Below are positions 25,890 to 35,032 of a stretch of DNA of 64,000 nucleotides, in pieces. The notes under the pieces are model-generated. The model did not search any database. It was not told the origin of the DNA and saw nothing but the letters and a program-made list of their open reading frames with translations. The translations under genes and the position numbers were made by a program. Source of the DNA: Gordonia sp. PP30 (GTDB lineage: Bacteria; Actinomycetota; Actinomycetes; Mycobacteriales; Mycobacteriaceae); NCBI RefSeq assembly GCF_023100845.1, contig NZ_CP095864.1:1178001-1242000 (forward strand), read 5' to 3'. Each line of letters begins with the position of its first letter. Within the stretch, counting starts at the first letter, position 1.

Positions 25890-26007
25890 TCCCGTTACAC
25901 GACGTTCACCGACACGCTGCCCGGTGCTCCCTGGCCGTCACCTGCGCCGGGCGTAGCGTCAGCGGTGACGGGCCGTGGGGAAGCGGTTCGTCCGGGAGGT
26001 TCGATTC

Positions 26008-26070
26008 GTGAACGACCTTTGGGTCACGAGGGAGCCGGCCCCGGCTCTCGTCGAGCCTGCCGGCCACTAG
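26008..26070 (+). CDS. possible 20-residue ORF upstream of phoH2
   Basis: GTG 26008 with a good GGGAGG site 8 nt upstream encodes MNDLWVTREPAPALVEPAGH and stops at TAG 26068-26070, 43 nt before phoH2. Mycobacterial phoH2 is reported to have a small antitoxin-like gene (phoAT) just upstream, but this peptide is much shorter. It may only be a leader ORF or chance. Confidence 0.25.
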   Translation: MNDLWVTREPAPALVEPAGH

Positions 26071-26112
26071 ATCTCGCCCGCGCGGGAGCCGCACGGGAAC
26101 CGGGAGTCCGCC

Positions 26113-27414
26113 GTGACCGCACGCACCTACGTCCTCGACACCTCCGTCCTGCTCTCCGATCCGTGGGCGGTGACCCGCTTCGACGAGCACGACGTCGTCC
26201 TCCCGCTGGTGGTGATCAGCGAACTCGAGGGTAAACGCCATCACAGCGAACTCGGCTGGTTCGCGCGCACCGCGCTGCGGCTGCTCGATGATCTGCGGAT
26301 CGAGCACGGGCGCCTCGATCAGCCGCTGCCGGTGGGGGACTGCGGCGGGTCGTTGCAGGTGGAGCTGAACCACACCGATCCGTCGGTGCTGCCGGCCGGT
26401 TTCCGGAACGACTCGAACGACTCGCGGATCCTGGCGTGCGCACTCAACCTGCGCGCCGAGGGCCGCGAGGTGGTACTGGTCACCAAGGACACGCCGCTGC
26501 GGGTGAAGGCGGGCGCCGTCGGCCTGGCCGCCGACGAGTACCACGCGCAGGACGTCGTCGTCTCGGGCTGGACCGGGATGGACGAGCTCGACGTGCTCGA
26601 CTCCGATGTCGACGACCTGTTCGACGAGGGGATCATCGACCTGGACGGTGGCCGTGACCTGCCCTGCCACACCGGCGTCAAGCTGGTCGGCGCGACATCG
26701 TCGGCGCTCGGCCGCGTCACCGAGACCAAGCAGGTCCAGCTGGTCCGCGGCGACCGGGAGGCGTTCGGGCTGCGTGGCCGGTCCGCCGAGCAGCGCGTCG
26801 CGCTGGACCTGCTGCTCGACGAGTCGGTCGGCATCGTGTCGCTCGGCGGCAAGGCCGGCACCGGGAAGTCGGCGCTCGCGCTGTGCGCCGGGCTCGAGGC
26901 GGTGCTGGAGCGGCGCACCCAGCGCAAGGTGGTCGTCTTCCGGCCGCTCTACGCGGTCGGCGGCCAGCAACTCGGCTACCTGCCCGGTGGCGCCGACGAG
27001 AAGATGGGCCCGTGGGCGCAGGCCGTCTTCGACACCCTCGAGGGGCTGGTGTCCACGGAGGTGATCGACGAGGTGCTCTCCCGCGGCATGCTGGAAGTCC
27101 TGCCGCTGACCCACATCCGCGGGCGCTCCCTGCACGACTCGTTCGTGATCGTCGACGAGGCGCAATCCCTGGAACGCAATGTGCTGCTGACCGTGCTGTC
27201 CCGGCTGGGCGCCGGGTCCCGCGTGGTCCTCACGCACGACGTGGCCCAGCGCGACAACCTGCGGGTCGGGCGGCACGACGGGGTGGCCGCCGTGATCGAG
27301 AAGCTGAGGGGCCACCCGCTGTTCGCGCACGTGACGCTCACGCGCAGCGAGCGCTCGCCGATCGCGGCGCTGGTGACCGACATGCTGGAGGAGTTCGCGC
27401 CCGGACAGGGCTGA
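26113..27414 (+). CDS. phoH2: PhoH2: PIN-domain RNase fused to PhoH ATPase
   Basis: A 433-residue RNA-unwinding ribonuclease. The N-terminal PIN domain (about 1-135) starts [11 protein letters not shown], with acidic residues in [10 protein letters not shown] and [10 protein letters not shown]. The C-terminal PhoH domain has Walker [11 protein letters not shown] (about 246-255) and Walker [12 protein letters not shown] 26113 has a GGGAG site. It matches Rv1095 in both position and architecture. A dumbbell-shaped inverted repeat closes it at 27465. Confidence 0.95.
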   Translation: MTARTYVLDTSVLLSDPWAVTRFDEHDVVLPLVVISELEGKRHHSELGWFARTALRLLDDLRIEHGRLDQPLPVGDCGGSLQVELNHTDPSVLPAGFRNDSNDSRILACALNLRAEGREVVLVTKDTPLRVKAGAVGLAADEYHAQDVVVSGWTGMDELDVLDSDVDDLFDEGIIDLDGGRDLPCHTGVKLVGATSSALGRVTETKQVQLVRGDREAFGLRGRSAEQRVALDLLLDESVGIVSLGGKAGTGKSALALCAGLEAVLERRTQRKVVVFRPLYAVGGQQLGYLPGGADEKMGPWAQAVFDTLEGLVSTEVIDEVLSRGMLEVLPLTHIRGRSLHDSFVIVDEAQSLERNVLLTVLSRLGAGSRVVLTHDVAQRDNLRVGRHDGVAAVIEKLRGHPLFAHVTLTRSERSPIAALVTDMLEEFAPGQG

Positions 27415-27464
27415 CGGCGCGGGCGCCGTCGCCCGGACGGTGAATGGTGGATCGCCAGTCGGGT

Positions 27465-27500
27465 CTGCTGTTCTGTCGCTGAGCAACCACAGAACAGCAG
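27465..27500. terminator. bidirectional terminator between phoH2 and the methyltransferase
   Basis: CTGCTGTTCTGT (27465-27476) pairs with ACAGAACAGCAG (27489-27500), a perfect 12-bp stem with a 12-nt loop, in the gap between two convergent genes. Confidence 0.7.
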
Positions 27501-27526
27501 GCCGGTCGTCCGATCGGGTGCGACCG

Positions 27527-28138
27527 TCAGTCGGCGCGTCCTCGGCGCAGGATCGAGACGGCCCAGTCCGATTCCGGGGTCCACGGACGGATGTCCCAGG
27601 ACGCCAGGCGGAGATCGAGGCGGAGTCCGGCTTCGGCCACGGCCGTGTCGAACACGTCGAGGGTCAGGTGGCGGTCGGTGTGGAAGCCGACCACCAACGG
27701 CGCGTCGTCTTTGAGGTGCGCGCCGAGGCGCCGCAGCACCTGAGCCTCGGTGCCGGGCGCCACGAAGATCAGGACGTTGCCCGCACAGACGATGGCATCG
27801 AACTTCTCGGGGACACCGCGGGCGGGGAGGTCGAGCCGGGCGAGGTCGTCGACCAGCCAGGTCGGTCCGGGGTGGTCCTCCTCGGCCGCGGCGATCAGGA
27901 CCGGGTCGACGTCGACGCCGACCACATCGTGTCCCGCCGCGTACAGGTGGGCGCCGACGCGGCCCGGCCCGCAGCCGGCGTCCAGGACGCGTGAGTGCCG
28001 GGGGACCATCGCGTCGAGGAAGCGCGCCTCTCCGGCCAGGTCGTCGCCGTCGGCCGCCATCTTGCGGAAACGGTCGACGTACCACTGGCTGTGGCCGGGC
28101 TTGGTGTCGGTGATCCAGCGGGGTTGCGGCGTCGTCAT
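27527..28138 (-). CDS. class I SAM-dependent methyltransferase
   Basis: A 203-residue Rossmann methyltransferase. The SAM loop is VLDAGCGPGRVGAHL (motif I), followed by VVGVDVDP (acidic end of beta-2) and FDAIVCAGNVLIF (motif IV region). The substrate is unknown. ATG 28138 lies 6 nt after TACCGT on the minus strand. This gene marks the left edge of the large block that is absent from the M. tuberculosis gene order at this place. Confidence 0.85.
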   Translation of the reverse strand: MTTPQPRWITDTKPGHSQWYVDRFRKMAADGDDLAGEARFLDAMVPRHSRVLDAGCGPGRVGAHLYAAGHDVVGVDVDPVLIAAAEEDHPGPTWLVDDLARLDLPARGVPEKFDAIVCAGNVLIFVAPGTEAQVLRRLGAHLKDDAPLVVGFHTDRHLTLDVFDTAVAEAGLRLDLRLASWDIRPWTPESDWAVSILRRGRAD

Positions 28139-28231
28139 GGCTCCACGGTAGTGCGTCTTCGCCGGGTTGCGGTCCGGTGACGATGATCTCCCAGGGTGGC
28201 ACGGGGCCGGATTCCTTGGCACACTGGGGTG

Positions 28232-29125
28232 GTGCTGAAGTTGCTGATGAGTCGTATGTGGCAGTTGGGACTACTCGGGATGGCCGTAGTGGTCGCCCTC
28301 GTCGTCGCGCCCGGAACGGCCAATGCCGCGCCGACGGCGCCCGCGGCGCCGGCGACCCCGGACGTGCAGACGATGATCGAGAACCTGCTCAAGTCGTTCC
28401 TGCCCGGTGCCGGTAGCCCGACCACACCGGCCGGGGACACCAGCCAGATGATCGTCGTGTCGGTGCCGGAGGCGTCGGCCACCAAGGGCACGCTGACGGC
28501 GTTCGAGAAGAACGCGAACGGTCAGTGGGAGCCGGTGATCGGTCCGGTCGACGCGTACGTCGGTGACAAGGGCATCGGTGCGCCGGAGGACAACGTCCAC
28601 CGCACCCCCGAGGGCACCTTCACGCTGGGCCAGGCCTTCGGCCGCCAGGACAATCCGGGCACCAAGATGCCGTACAAGAAGGTCGACGACCAGGACTGGT
28701 GGGACGCGAACATGAAGTCGCCCACCTACAACCGGATGGTCCGCCAGTCGCAGAGCCCGGGCGCGGACAGCGAGAACCTGTACGACATGGGCCCGGCCTA
28801 CGACTACGCCGTGCAGATCGTGCACAACCCGACCAACACGCCGGGCAAGGCGTCGGCGATCTTCCTGCACGTCGGCAGCGAGCCCACCTGGGGTTGCGTC
28901 GCCATCGACAAGGAGTCGATGGTCAAGATCCTCAAGTGGCTCGACCCGGCCAAGAACCCGAAGATCGCGATCGGCGTCAACGAGAAGACCCCGACCGATC
29001 CGGCCACCGCGCCGTCGCTCAACGACCAGTCCGGCTCACCGCTGACCGGGGACGCCCTGACCGGCGTGCTGAGCCAGTTCACCAGCGTGATCCCGCAGCT
29101 TCTCGGGTCGGCGACCGGTTCGTAG
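28232..29125 (+). CDS. secreted L,D-transpeptidase-like (YkuD/ErfK) protein
   Basis: A 297-residue exported protein. The N-terminus is a signal peptide (LGLLGMAVVVALVVAPGTANA then APTAP). The C-terminal half carries FLHVGSEPTWGCVAID (near residue 210), the His plus Cys motif of YkuD-type L,D-transpeptidases, with HRTPEGTFTLGQAFG upstream. It probably modifies peptidoglycan or an envelope polymer. The spacing of the His-Cys motif is closer to the Rv0309-type branch than to the Ldt(Mt) enzymes. The start is uncertain: GTG 28232 or ATG 28247. Confidence 0.75.
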   Translation: MLKLLMSRMWQLGLLGMAVVVALVVAPGTANAAPTAPAAPATPDVQTMIENLLKSFLPGAGSPTTPAGDTSQMIVVSVPEASATKGTLTAFEKNANGQWEPVIGPVDAYVGDKGIGAPEDNVHRTPEGTFTLGQAFGRQDNPGTKMPYKKVDDQDWWDANMKSPTYNRMVRQSQSPGADSENLYDMGPAYDYAVQIVHNPTNTPGKASAIFLHVGSEPTWGCVAIDKESMVKILKWLDPAKNPKIAIGVNEKTPTDPATAPSLNDQSGSPLTGDALTGVLSQFTSVIPQLLGSATGS

Positions 29126-29142
29126 CCGCCGATCGTTCCCGC

Positions 29143-29180
29143 CCGGGGCCGTGTGCAGTTCAGTCTGCGCGCGGCCCCGG
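29143..29180 (+). terminator. strong GC hairpin after the L,D-transpeptidase-like gene
   Basis: Sixteen paired positions (29143-29158 with 29165-29180; core GGGGCCG/CGGCCCC, two G-U pairs) and a TTCAGT loop, 18 bp after the stop codon. Confidence 0.75.
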
Positions 29181-29817
29181 TGCGCATCGTGGGAGCGCGG
29201 GGGTGGTGCCGCCGGCCGCGGGACAGTAGGGGCGGCCCCGGCGAGCGGCGTGCGGGGAACGGTTGGGGAGAAGCGCGACGGACTTCGCCCACGCCGGCCG
29301 GCGCAGACCAGCATGCGAAGGCAGGACTCCGGGGGAAGACGTCTCGGGGCCTGTCTGCATCCGGTCAGCGCGTCGCCCCAACCAACACGGTGTTCGGAGC
29401 ACGTCGGCTGCCGGTACCCGCCGGTTGAGCCGGAACGGAGCGTTAGCGGAGTTCCGTGTCGAAACCCTGCGAGATGTGCTGGGGCGCTGCGCTTTCCGAC
29501 CCCGGCACCGGCGGGGTTTCGACACGGCTCCTCGGATCCGTCCTGCGCTGGTCACCGGCTCAACCAGCGGCAAGTGCACACGCAGGGGCTCTTCAGCAGT
29601 CTTCTGGGGGCCTGTCCGTGCCCGAGCGTTTCGCTCTCCCGGCCTAACTGTGACGTAGCTTCGCATGTCGAGAGTCGCGTACGCGGTGGTGCGCCGAGGG
29701 ATCAGGGCGTTCGATCCCGTCGGTGACCTTGACGTCACAGTACGGTCGATCCGTCGCCGTGCGGCCTGGGGATCGGCGGTCGGGTGAAGCACGATCCGGG
29801 TGTGCATCCCGGCGCGG
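29181..29817. other. gene-free stretch with dispersed-repeat copies
   Basis: Between the terminator at 29143 and the 3' end of kinase gene 1. Frames here are Arg/Pro-rich shadows. The only structure I see is the inverted pair of dispersed repeats at 29423-29565 and a short TGACGTCA palindrome near 29730. Confidence 0.6.
29423..29565. repeat. inverted pair of a dispersed intergenic repeat
   Basis: The left copy (29423-29467) runs GGTTGAGCCGG ... CCGTGTCGAAACCC. The right copy (29514-29565) is the same element reversed: GGGTTTCGACACGG ... CCGGCTCAACC. The ends match perfectly and the middles diverge. The pair would fold into a long hairpin. Confidence 0.75.
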
Positions 29818-31269
29818 TCAGCCGCGCTGAGAGTCGGGGTACAGGCCGTAGAAGTACGCCGAGCCGTTGTGCGTGAAGCAGACGGAGGTGGTGAGCGGCC
29901 AGTTGCCGCGGTCCTGGTCGCACGTCCATGTCGAGGAATACGGACCCTTGAGTATCCAGGATGTGTCCGCGGAATGCGCGTCGGTGGGTGGCCCCGGCAT
30001 CGGTCGGGTCGGCGGTGGGGTGTACTCCCGAGTGGTCGGTTCGGGTGTGGTGATCGAGGGTTCCGGGTAATAGGTGACGTTCGGGACGTCGTTGTCGCTG
30101 GTGGGTCCGGGGTCGTAGGTGGTCCCGGGGTAGGTGCCGGTCGTCTGGTCTGTGGTGGTCGCCGACCGAGTCGCTGCGGAGTGGTTCGACACGTGCACGA
30201 AGGCCGCATGCGCTCCCAAGAGAGCGAGGGCGAGGACAACGGCGGCGCCTGTGATCCACAGACCGGCCTTGGATTGGTGCCTCGCTCCCGGTGATGCCGG
30301 GGGCGTCGCGGTGTGGGCCGCCGCCGGGGCGTTCGATGCCGCGGTCTTCGGCGGAGTGGACGCCGACCGGACGGTCGGCGCGCTGATGGTCGTCGTGAGC
30401 GGTGTGATCGGGGCACCGGGCACCACGTCGCGCAGCGCGCTGATCCACACCGCCGCCGACGGGCGGTTGTCCGGAGTATCCGTCAGGCTCCGGATCAGCA
30501 GCGGCCGCAGGACCGCGAGCTCGCTTGGGAGCGCCGACGGGCTGGTGGTGTGCTGATCGCCGGCGAGGAGGCGTAGGACCAACAGGCCGAACTTGTAGCG
30601 GTCGCCGGCCGTGGTGCCGGTGGGTTCGCCGTTCGGGAGGTGCCAGCCGGGCGTTTCCGCCTGCGGCAGGACGCAGAGTCCGGGCCGGGTGATCGCGTCG
30701 CAGTCGAGGACGAAGATCTCGCCGCTGTCCGGGTCGAACAGGAGATTTCTGGGGGAGAGGTCACCGAGGGCGAAGCCTGCGTTGTGCAGCCCGCGGAGCG
30801 CGGTCGCGACGGAGACCAGCACCTCGATCTGGGTGCGGCGGCTGATCTGGAATCCGAGGCGCGCGACGAAGCCGGGCTCGTTGAGGAGGTGCTGAATCTC
30901 GTTGAGACGGCGGGCCCCGGCCGGGCCCCGCGGGCGTTCCGAGGTGAAGTCGTACGGGGCGGCGGGCATGACGAAGCCGACCGTGGTGCCGCCGGAGGTC
31001 ACCGGCGCGATCGGCCAGGCGAAGGTCGCCAGTAGAGCCGCGCGGTCGGCGGCGCCGGTCTCGGACAGGTACGCGATCAGCGCGTCGAGGGCGGCCGGAT
31101 CGAGCTCGGAGCGAGCCGCCGCGCTGTACTCCTTGTAGACCAGCGCCCGGGCCCCGTAGGTGGCGGCAACCCGGTAGACCTTGCCCTGTCCGCCTCCGCC
31201 GATCGGCGGTTCGACACGGCCGATGCGGTCACGATCGAGCGGGGTGCCGCTGGGGATGCTGTCTGTCAT
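29818..31269 (-). CDS. atypical membrane protein kinase (YegI-like), copy 1
   Basis: A 483-residue protein. The kinase-like domain spans about residues 15-270: glycine loop GGGGQGKVY (24-32), Lys46 in VYKEY, catalytic loop GDLSPRN (Asp170, Asn175) and metal motif DCD (189-191) in place of DFG. This GD-x-N / D-C-D pattern recalls E. coli YegI-type kinases rather than PknB-like ones. A low-complexity Pro/Thr linker, one membrane helix (WITGAAVVLALALLGAHAAF) and an extracytoplasmic tail with two Cys follow. It is paralogous to the kinase at 37998. It clusters with VWA and PP2C genes and lies 44 bp after the dispanin-like gene. Confidence 0.75.
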   Translation of the reverse strand: MTDSIPSGTPLDRDRIGRVEPPIGGGGQGKVYRVAATYGARALVYKEYSAAARSELDPAALDALIAYLSETGAADRAALLATFAWPIAPVTSGGTTVGFVMPAAPYDFTSERPRGPAGARRLNEIQHLLNEPGFVARLGFQISRRTQIEVLVSVATALRGLHNAGFALGDLSPRNLLFDPDSGEIFVLDCDAITRPGLCVLPQAETPGWHLPNGEPTGTTAGDRYKFGLLVLRLLAGDQHTTSPSALPSELAVLRPLLIRSLTDTPDNRPSAAVWISALRDVVPGAPITPLTTTISAPTVRSASTPPKTAASNAPAAAHTATPPASPGARHQSKAGLWITGAAVVLALALLGAHAAFVHVSNHSAATRSATTTDQTTGTYPGTTYDPGPTSDNDVPNVTYYPEPSITTPEPTTREYTPPPTRPMPGPPTDAHSADTSWILKGPYSSTWTCDQDRGNWPLTTSVCFTHNGSAYFYGLYPDSQRG

Positions 31270-31313
31270 GTGTCCGGATTCGTCGGGGGTTCAGGCGGGC
31301 CGAGGACGGCGTC

Positions 31314-31808
31314 TCATCCGGTGAGCGCCACGACCAGAATGACGATGGCCACGGCGAGGCCGACACCGATCCCGGCGAGAGCGATCGTTCTCGAGGTCTG
31401 GATACAGCGGTGTGCTGCTGCGTCGTCCCCGGTCGCGAGGTAGCGCTGGGCCTGGCGGGCGTCGATCAGCGACCAGACCCCGGCGGGCAGGAAGCACAGG
31501 CAGGCGAGGATCGGCAGGAACAGATGCGACCCTCCAACTGGAATGGTGCGCTGAACGGCGGTCGGCGCGGAACGCGGTGCCGGTGCGGCGGGTGCCAGCA
31601 GAGTCGGGGTGTAGTCCATCGGTCGGGCGACGACACCGGGCGCAGTGGTTCGGGGAAGCGACGCGCGCCGGCGCGTGCTGGTCGTTGATGCGCTGCCGGG
31701 TGTCCGCCAACCTCCGGCGGGCTCCACCGGTCGTACGGGACCGCCCACGGATGCCTCCCCCTTCCTTGCACTTCCGGCAATCGCCGGATTCACGTCCGTC
31801 GTCAGCAT
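31314..31808 (-). CDS. dispanin/CD225-like two-helix membrane protein
   Basis: A 164-residue protein. A disordered Pro/Ala/Arg-rich N-terminus (1-90) is followed by the two-helix CD225 pattern: ILACLCFLPAGVWSLIDARQ, then a loop with GDDAAAHRCIQTSR, then IALAGIGVGLAVAIVILVVAL. Bacterial dispanins are of unknown function and often sit near signalling genes. ATG 31808 is chosen because it starts at the divergent promoter. The longer upstream frame is a shadow of the VWA gene. Probably co-transcribed with kinase copy 1. Confidence 0.7.
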   Translation of the reverse strand: MLTTDVNPAIAGSARKGEASVGGPVRPVEPAGGWRTPGSASTTSTRRRASLPRTTAPGVVARPMDYTPTLLAPAAPAPRSAPTAVQRTIPVGGSHLFLPILACLCFLPAGVWSLIDARQAQRYLATGDDAAAHRCIQTSRTIALAGIGVGLAVAIVILVVALTG

Positions 31809-31820
31809 AGCGAAGCTGAG

Positions 31821-31834
31821 CACACTATGGTGTG
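31821..31834. promoter_or_regulatory. palindrome between dispanin and VWA genes
   Basis: CACACTATGGTGTG: 5-bp arms CACAC/GTGTG about a TATG centre, 12 bp from the dispanin start and 43 bp from the VWA start. It could be an operator or overlapping -10 boxes (TAGTGT leftward, TATGGT rightward). Confidence 0.4.
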
Positions 31835-31877
31835 TATGGCATGGCGGGCAACGCCGCCTCGGACTGGGGAGAAGCAA

Positions 31878-32549
31878 ATGACCGAATCGCTGGGGACGGT
31901 TCTGCCGTTCTATCTCGTCGCCGACGAGAGCGGGTCGATGGATCCGCACATGAACGGCCTGAACACGGCACTCGACGACCTGCTGGGTGCGCTGCACGAG
32001 CAGTCGTTCGCCACCTCGAAGGTGCGGCTGGCGATCTTGGGCTTCAACAACCAGGCGCGGGTCTATCTGCCGCCCACCGATCTGCGGGAGGTCACGCACC
32101 TTCCGTCGCTGGCGGCGGAAGCGACCACCGAGTACGCCTCCGCATTCGATCTGCTGACCGCGCAGATCCCGTACGATGTCCAGCAGCTGAAAGCGCAGGG
32201 CTTCTCGGTGACGCGCCCCGCCGTCTACTTCCTCACCGACGGATTGCCGACCGACGACGGCCGCTGGCAGCCCGCCCGCGAACGACTGCTCTCGATCCGG
32301 GAACGGCCCAACCTGCTGGCGTTCGGCATGGGTGACGCCGACGCCGATGTGGTCCGCGCGGTGGCCACCGAGCCGAAGTACGCGTTCCTGGTTCGTGACG
32401 GGGTGAGCGTGGCCGACGCGCTGGTGGAGTTCTTCAGTTCGCTGACGCAGTCGATCATCCAGTCCGGACAGAACGTCGCCGCCGGACAGAACAAGCTGGA
32501 GATCGAGAGACCGGCGAACTTCATCTCGCTCGACATGGACGTGCTGTAG
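31878..32549 (+). CDS. VWA-domain protein (TerY/YegL-like)
   Basis: A 223-residue von Willebrand A domain with an intact MIDAS: DESGSM (Asp16, Ser18, Ser20), a conserved Thr/Ser stretch in the middle, and LTDGLPTDD for the last ligand. The domain fills the whole protein, as in TerY and YegL. ATG 31878 has GAAGCAA before it; an upstream frame start (31827) lies in the promoter. It precedes the PP2C gene by 3 bp, so the two are certainly in one operon. Likely a metal-dependent adaptor that brings phosphatase and kinases together (inference from the known VWA/PP2C/kinase triads). Confidence 0.85.
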   Translation: MTESLGTVLPFYLVADESGSMDPHMNGLNTALDDLLGALHEQSFATSKVRLAILGFNNQARVYLPPTDLREVTHLPSLAAEATTEYASAFDLLTAQIPYDVQQLKAQGFSVTRPAVYFLTDGLPTDDGRWQPARERLLSIRERPNLLAFGMGDADADVVRAVATEPKYAFLVRDGVSVADALVEFFSSLTQSIIQSGQNVAAGQNKLEIERPANFISLDMDVL

Positions 32550-32552
32550 GCG

Positions 32553-33599
32553 ATGGACAGGCCGTCGTGGCTCGGCGGAGGCAAGGAGCCGACCCAGCCG
32601 GTGCCGCATATCCCGGATTCGCCGCCGGCGCTCGCCTACGAGAATGCGCCACCGATACCAGAACCGGTTTTCGACGCGGCGCTGATGGCCGGTGAGCTCG
32701 AGCGAGGCACCTCGCGGTTCGACTCACGCGAGCAGGTGATGGTGGGGGAACCGTCGCCCGTGGTGACGACGGTGCCGACGTCGGCGTCGTACCGGCGCAC
32801 GCCCTACCGTGCCGACACCGTGATCGACGGATGGGATAACGACTCGATGGCGGTGCGCGGCACCACGATGCGAGGCCACCTGCACCGCTTCAACGGGGCG
32901 CCACGGCAAGACGAGATGGTGCTGGCCGAGGATTCCGGGCGGGTCGTGGTGTGCGTCGCGGACGGGGTGTCCGCGGCGCAGTACGCGCACGTGGGGGCGG
33001 CGGCGGTCTGCCGCTATGCCGCCGCGTGGCTGGACCAGAGCCGGTCGGTTCCCTTGTGGGACTTGGACTTCCGGAAGTTGCTCGAATATGCGAACTACGG
33101 GCTGGTGGCGACGGCGGCGCAGGCGCTCGGGCTGGTGGAGCCCGATCCCGCGGCAGCCGCGGACTTCGCGACCACACTGGTGGTCGCGGTGCTCGAGGCG
33201 GCTGACGGCGGTGCCGGTGAGCTGTGGGGCCGCACGATCAGCGTCGGCGACTCGGGGTGCTGGATCCTCGGCCGGGCGGGCTTCGTGCCGCTCGGTGCCG
33301 GGAAGGCCTCGGCGGACGGCCTGATCAGTCACGCGACCAGTGCGCTGCCGACGACGATCGGCGAGGTCGAGCCGGTGGACCTGACGCTGTGGCCGGGCGA
33401 GGCGCTGCTGGTCGGGACGGATGGTTTCGGCGATCCGCTGGGCACCGGGGAGGGCGTGGTCGGCGACTTCTTCCGGAGTGTGCTCGGAGACGGGCCGCCC
33501 GCCCTGATCCACCTCGCGCATGCGCTGGACTTCTCCCGGGAACGGTTCGACGACGACCGGACGCTCGTCGCCGTGTACCCGACGGCGGCTCCGTCGTGA
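32553..33599 (+). CDS. PP2C-type protein phosphatase
   Basis: A 348-residue phosphatase. A variable N-terminus (1-95) precedes the PP2C fold. Metal-site motifs are intact: VADGVSAA, VGDSGCW, GTDGFGDP and the C-terminal DDDRTLV. Like YegK-type enzymes it is cytosolic and lacks a membrane anchor. It follows the VWA gene by 3 bp and overlaps the next gene by 4 nt (GTGA). It probably reverses phosphorylation by the two kinases of the locus (inference). Confidence 0.88.
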   Translation: MDRPSWLGGGKEPTQPVPHIPDSPPALAYENAPPIPEPVFDAALMAGELERGTSRFDSREQVMVGEPSPVVTTVPTSASYRRTPYRADTVIDGWDNDSMAVRGTTMRGHLHRFNGAPRQDEMVLAEDSGRVVVCVADGVSAAQYAHVGAAAVCRYAAAWLDQSRSVPLWDLDFRKLLEYANYGLVATAAQALGLVEPDPAAAADFATTLVVAVLEAADGGAGELWGRTISVGDSGCWILGRAGFVPLGAGKASADGLISHATSALPTTIGEVEPVDLTLWPGEALLVGTDGFGDPLGTGEGVVGDFFRSVLGDGPPALIHLAHALDFSRERFDDDRTLVAVYPTAAPS

Positions 33600-34222
33600 C
33601 CGGGCCGCAGAGTCCCAGCGAGCCGCCCGGCGGATGGCGGCCGGTGCCGGGCGCCGGCGGGCCCGCGCCCCGTCCGGCGACACCGCCGTCGAATGTGCCG
33701 GCGACGCCGAAGCGGGTACCCGGGAATCGGCGAACGGAGACGCCCGGACCTGAGTCGTCCGTACCCAACACCTCCCGGGCGCCCGCTGCGGTGGCGACGG
33801 CGATCATGGCGGTGATCGGGATTCTGGCGTTCGCGGCGCCGTGGGTGGTGGTGAAGGCGGACCAGACGTCGTTGTTCACCATTACGTTGTCGAGGCGCGC
33901 CGAGGGAGTGGCCATGCAGATGGGCGAGCTTTCCGGAAGCCCGGGCTGGGCGATCTCGCTCGCGGTGTTGCTCGCGATCGTCGCGATTCGTGCGTGGAAT
34001 CGCCCTGGCGCGGACGACTCGGCGGGGGTGACCTCGGTCGGTGCGGTCGTCGTGCTGCTGGCTGTCCTGTTCACCTGGCTCGGCCGGGCGGTGTGGCTCA
34101 ACACGAAGCACCTCCCAGACGGAGTCTCGATGCACATGGGCTGGGCCTACTACGTGTCGCTCGCGCTGACGGTGGCGCTGTTCGTGGTGCCGTCGATCGT
34201 CGCCGCGGCGACGGAGGGGTAG
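33596..34222 (+). CDS. three- to four-helix membrane protein, copy A
   Basis: A 208-residue protein. The cytosolic N-terminus (1-65) is Pro-rich and disordered. Helices occur at about 67-87 (AVATAIMAVIGILAFAAPWVVV), 117-135, 143-163 and 180-205. A loop motif SGSPGWAISLAVLLA and a later HMGWAYYVSLAL are shared with the paralogue at 37011. GTG 33596 overlaps the PP2C stop. Family unknown. A membrane component of the kinase/phosphatase locus. Confidence 0.7.
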   Translation: MTGPQSPSEPPGGWRPVPGAGGPAPRPATPPSNVPATPKRVPGNRRTETPGPESSVPNTSRAPAAVATAIMAVIGILAFAAPWVVVKADQTSLFTITLSRRAEGVAMQMGELSGSPGWAISLAVLLAIVAIRAWNRPGADDSAGVTSVGAVVVLLAVLFTWLGRAVWLNTKHLPDGVSMHMGWAYYVSLALTVALFVVPSIVAAATEG

Positions 34223-34223
34223 C

Positions 34224-34877
34224 GTGCGCGTGACCGATCGCGGTCTCGGTGCGTTGATCGTTGCCGGAATCGTGATCGTTGCCGCGACGGGTTGTTCGTT
34301 GTCCGGGCCCGCTACTCCCGATTCGTCGACGGTCCGGTCGACCATGGATCACTCGGTGACGACCAGCTCAACGCTCCCGGTACCGACCGGCGACGCCGCG
34401 TTCACCGCCTGGTGGGATCGGTGGACGCGGGATCCGTGCTCGGTGCTGACCGAGGAAGACCTCGCCGCGGTCGGCTTGTACGACACCGAGTGGCAGCGGT
34501 ACCCGACCAGGTCGGTGGAATGGACGTGCGCCTGGCGCACCCAGGATGTCTTGGTGGCGGTCAGCGTCAGCCGGGGATTGCAGGCTCTGAACCGGCAGAC
34601 ACGGACACCCGCGTCGTCCGCACCGCAGTCGCACGTGTCGGAGACCCGATGGCACACCGAGCCCCACCCGATTTCCGGGCGCCGGGCCTATCTGCAGAGC
34701 GAGACCCTCAAGTCGCGCGGCATCGAGGAGACGTTCTGGATCGCGCTGATTCCGGTGGGCGGTGACAAAGCCCTCGCGGAGATCACGGCCGGTGTTTCCC
34801 CTCGCTGTCCCGACTGCCGCGCCATCGCGCTGAAGCTTGCGGCGATCCTGATCGATTCGGGGAGTATCGCTCCCTGA
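34224..34877 (+). CDS. DUF3558-like lipoprotein
   Basis: A 217-residue lipoprotein with signal segment LGALIVAGIVIVAATGC, a lipobox whose Cys24 starts the mature chain. The mature part shows the DUF3558 pattern RDPCSVLTEEDLAAVGL, then WTCAW, and ends with a CPDC pair. It follows the membrane protein by 1 bp and probably closes the VWA-PP2C operon. It is similar in type to the lipoprotein at 6170. Function unknown. Confidence 0.72.
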   Translation: MRVTDRGLGALIVAGIVIVAATGCSLSGPATPDSSTVRSTMDHSVTTSSTLPVPTGDAAFTAWWDRWTRDPCSVLTEEDLAAVGLYDTEWQRYPTRSVEWTCAWRTQDVLVAVSVSRGLQALNRQTRTPASSAPQSHVSETRWHTEPHPISGRRAYLQSETLKSRGIEETFWIALIPVGGDKALAEITAGVSPRCPDCRAIALKLAAILIDSGSIAP

Positions 34878-35032
34878 TCTCCCGGTGTCGCAGCGGGGGC
34901 GGGGACTGTGGTGCCGGTCAGTGATGTTCGACTGTGGTGGGTGGACCGACGGGCCGCCGGCCGGCGCACCTGCGACATAACAGTCCGGGAATCGGTACGA
35001 CAGCGCACTCGAAAGTAGGTTCTAGTGACCTG

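Noticed and set aside
29160..30448. minus-strand frames of 418 and 237 codons
   Set aside because: Arg/Pro/His-rich low-complexity text overlapping the C-terminal half of kinase copy 1 in another frame; no motif.
31314..32609. 431-codon minus-strand gene including the dispanin part
   Set aside because: The first two thirds are antisense to the VWA gene; only the part from ATG 31808 has the CD225-like helices.
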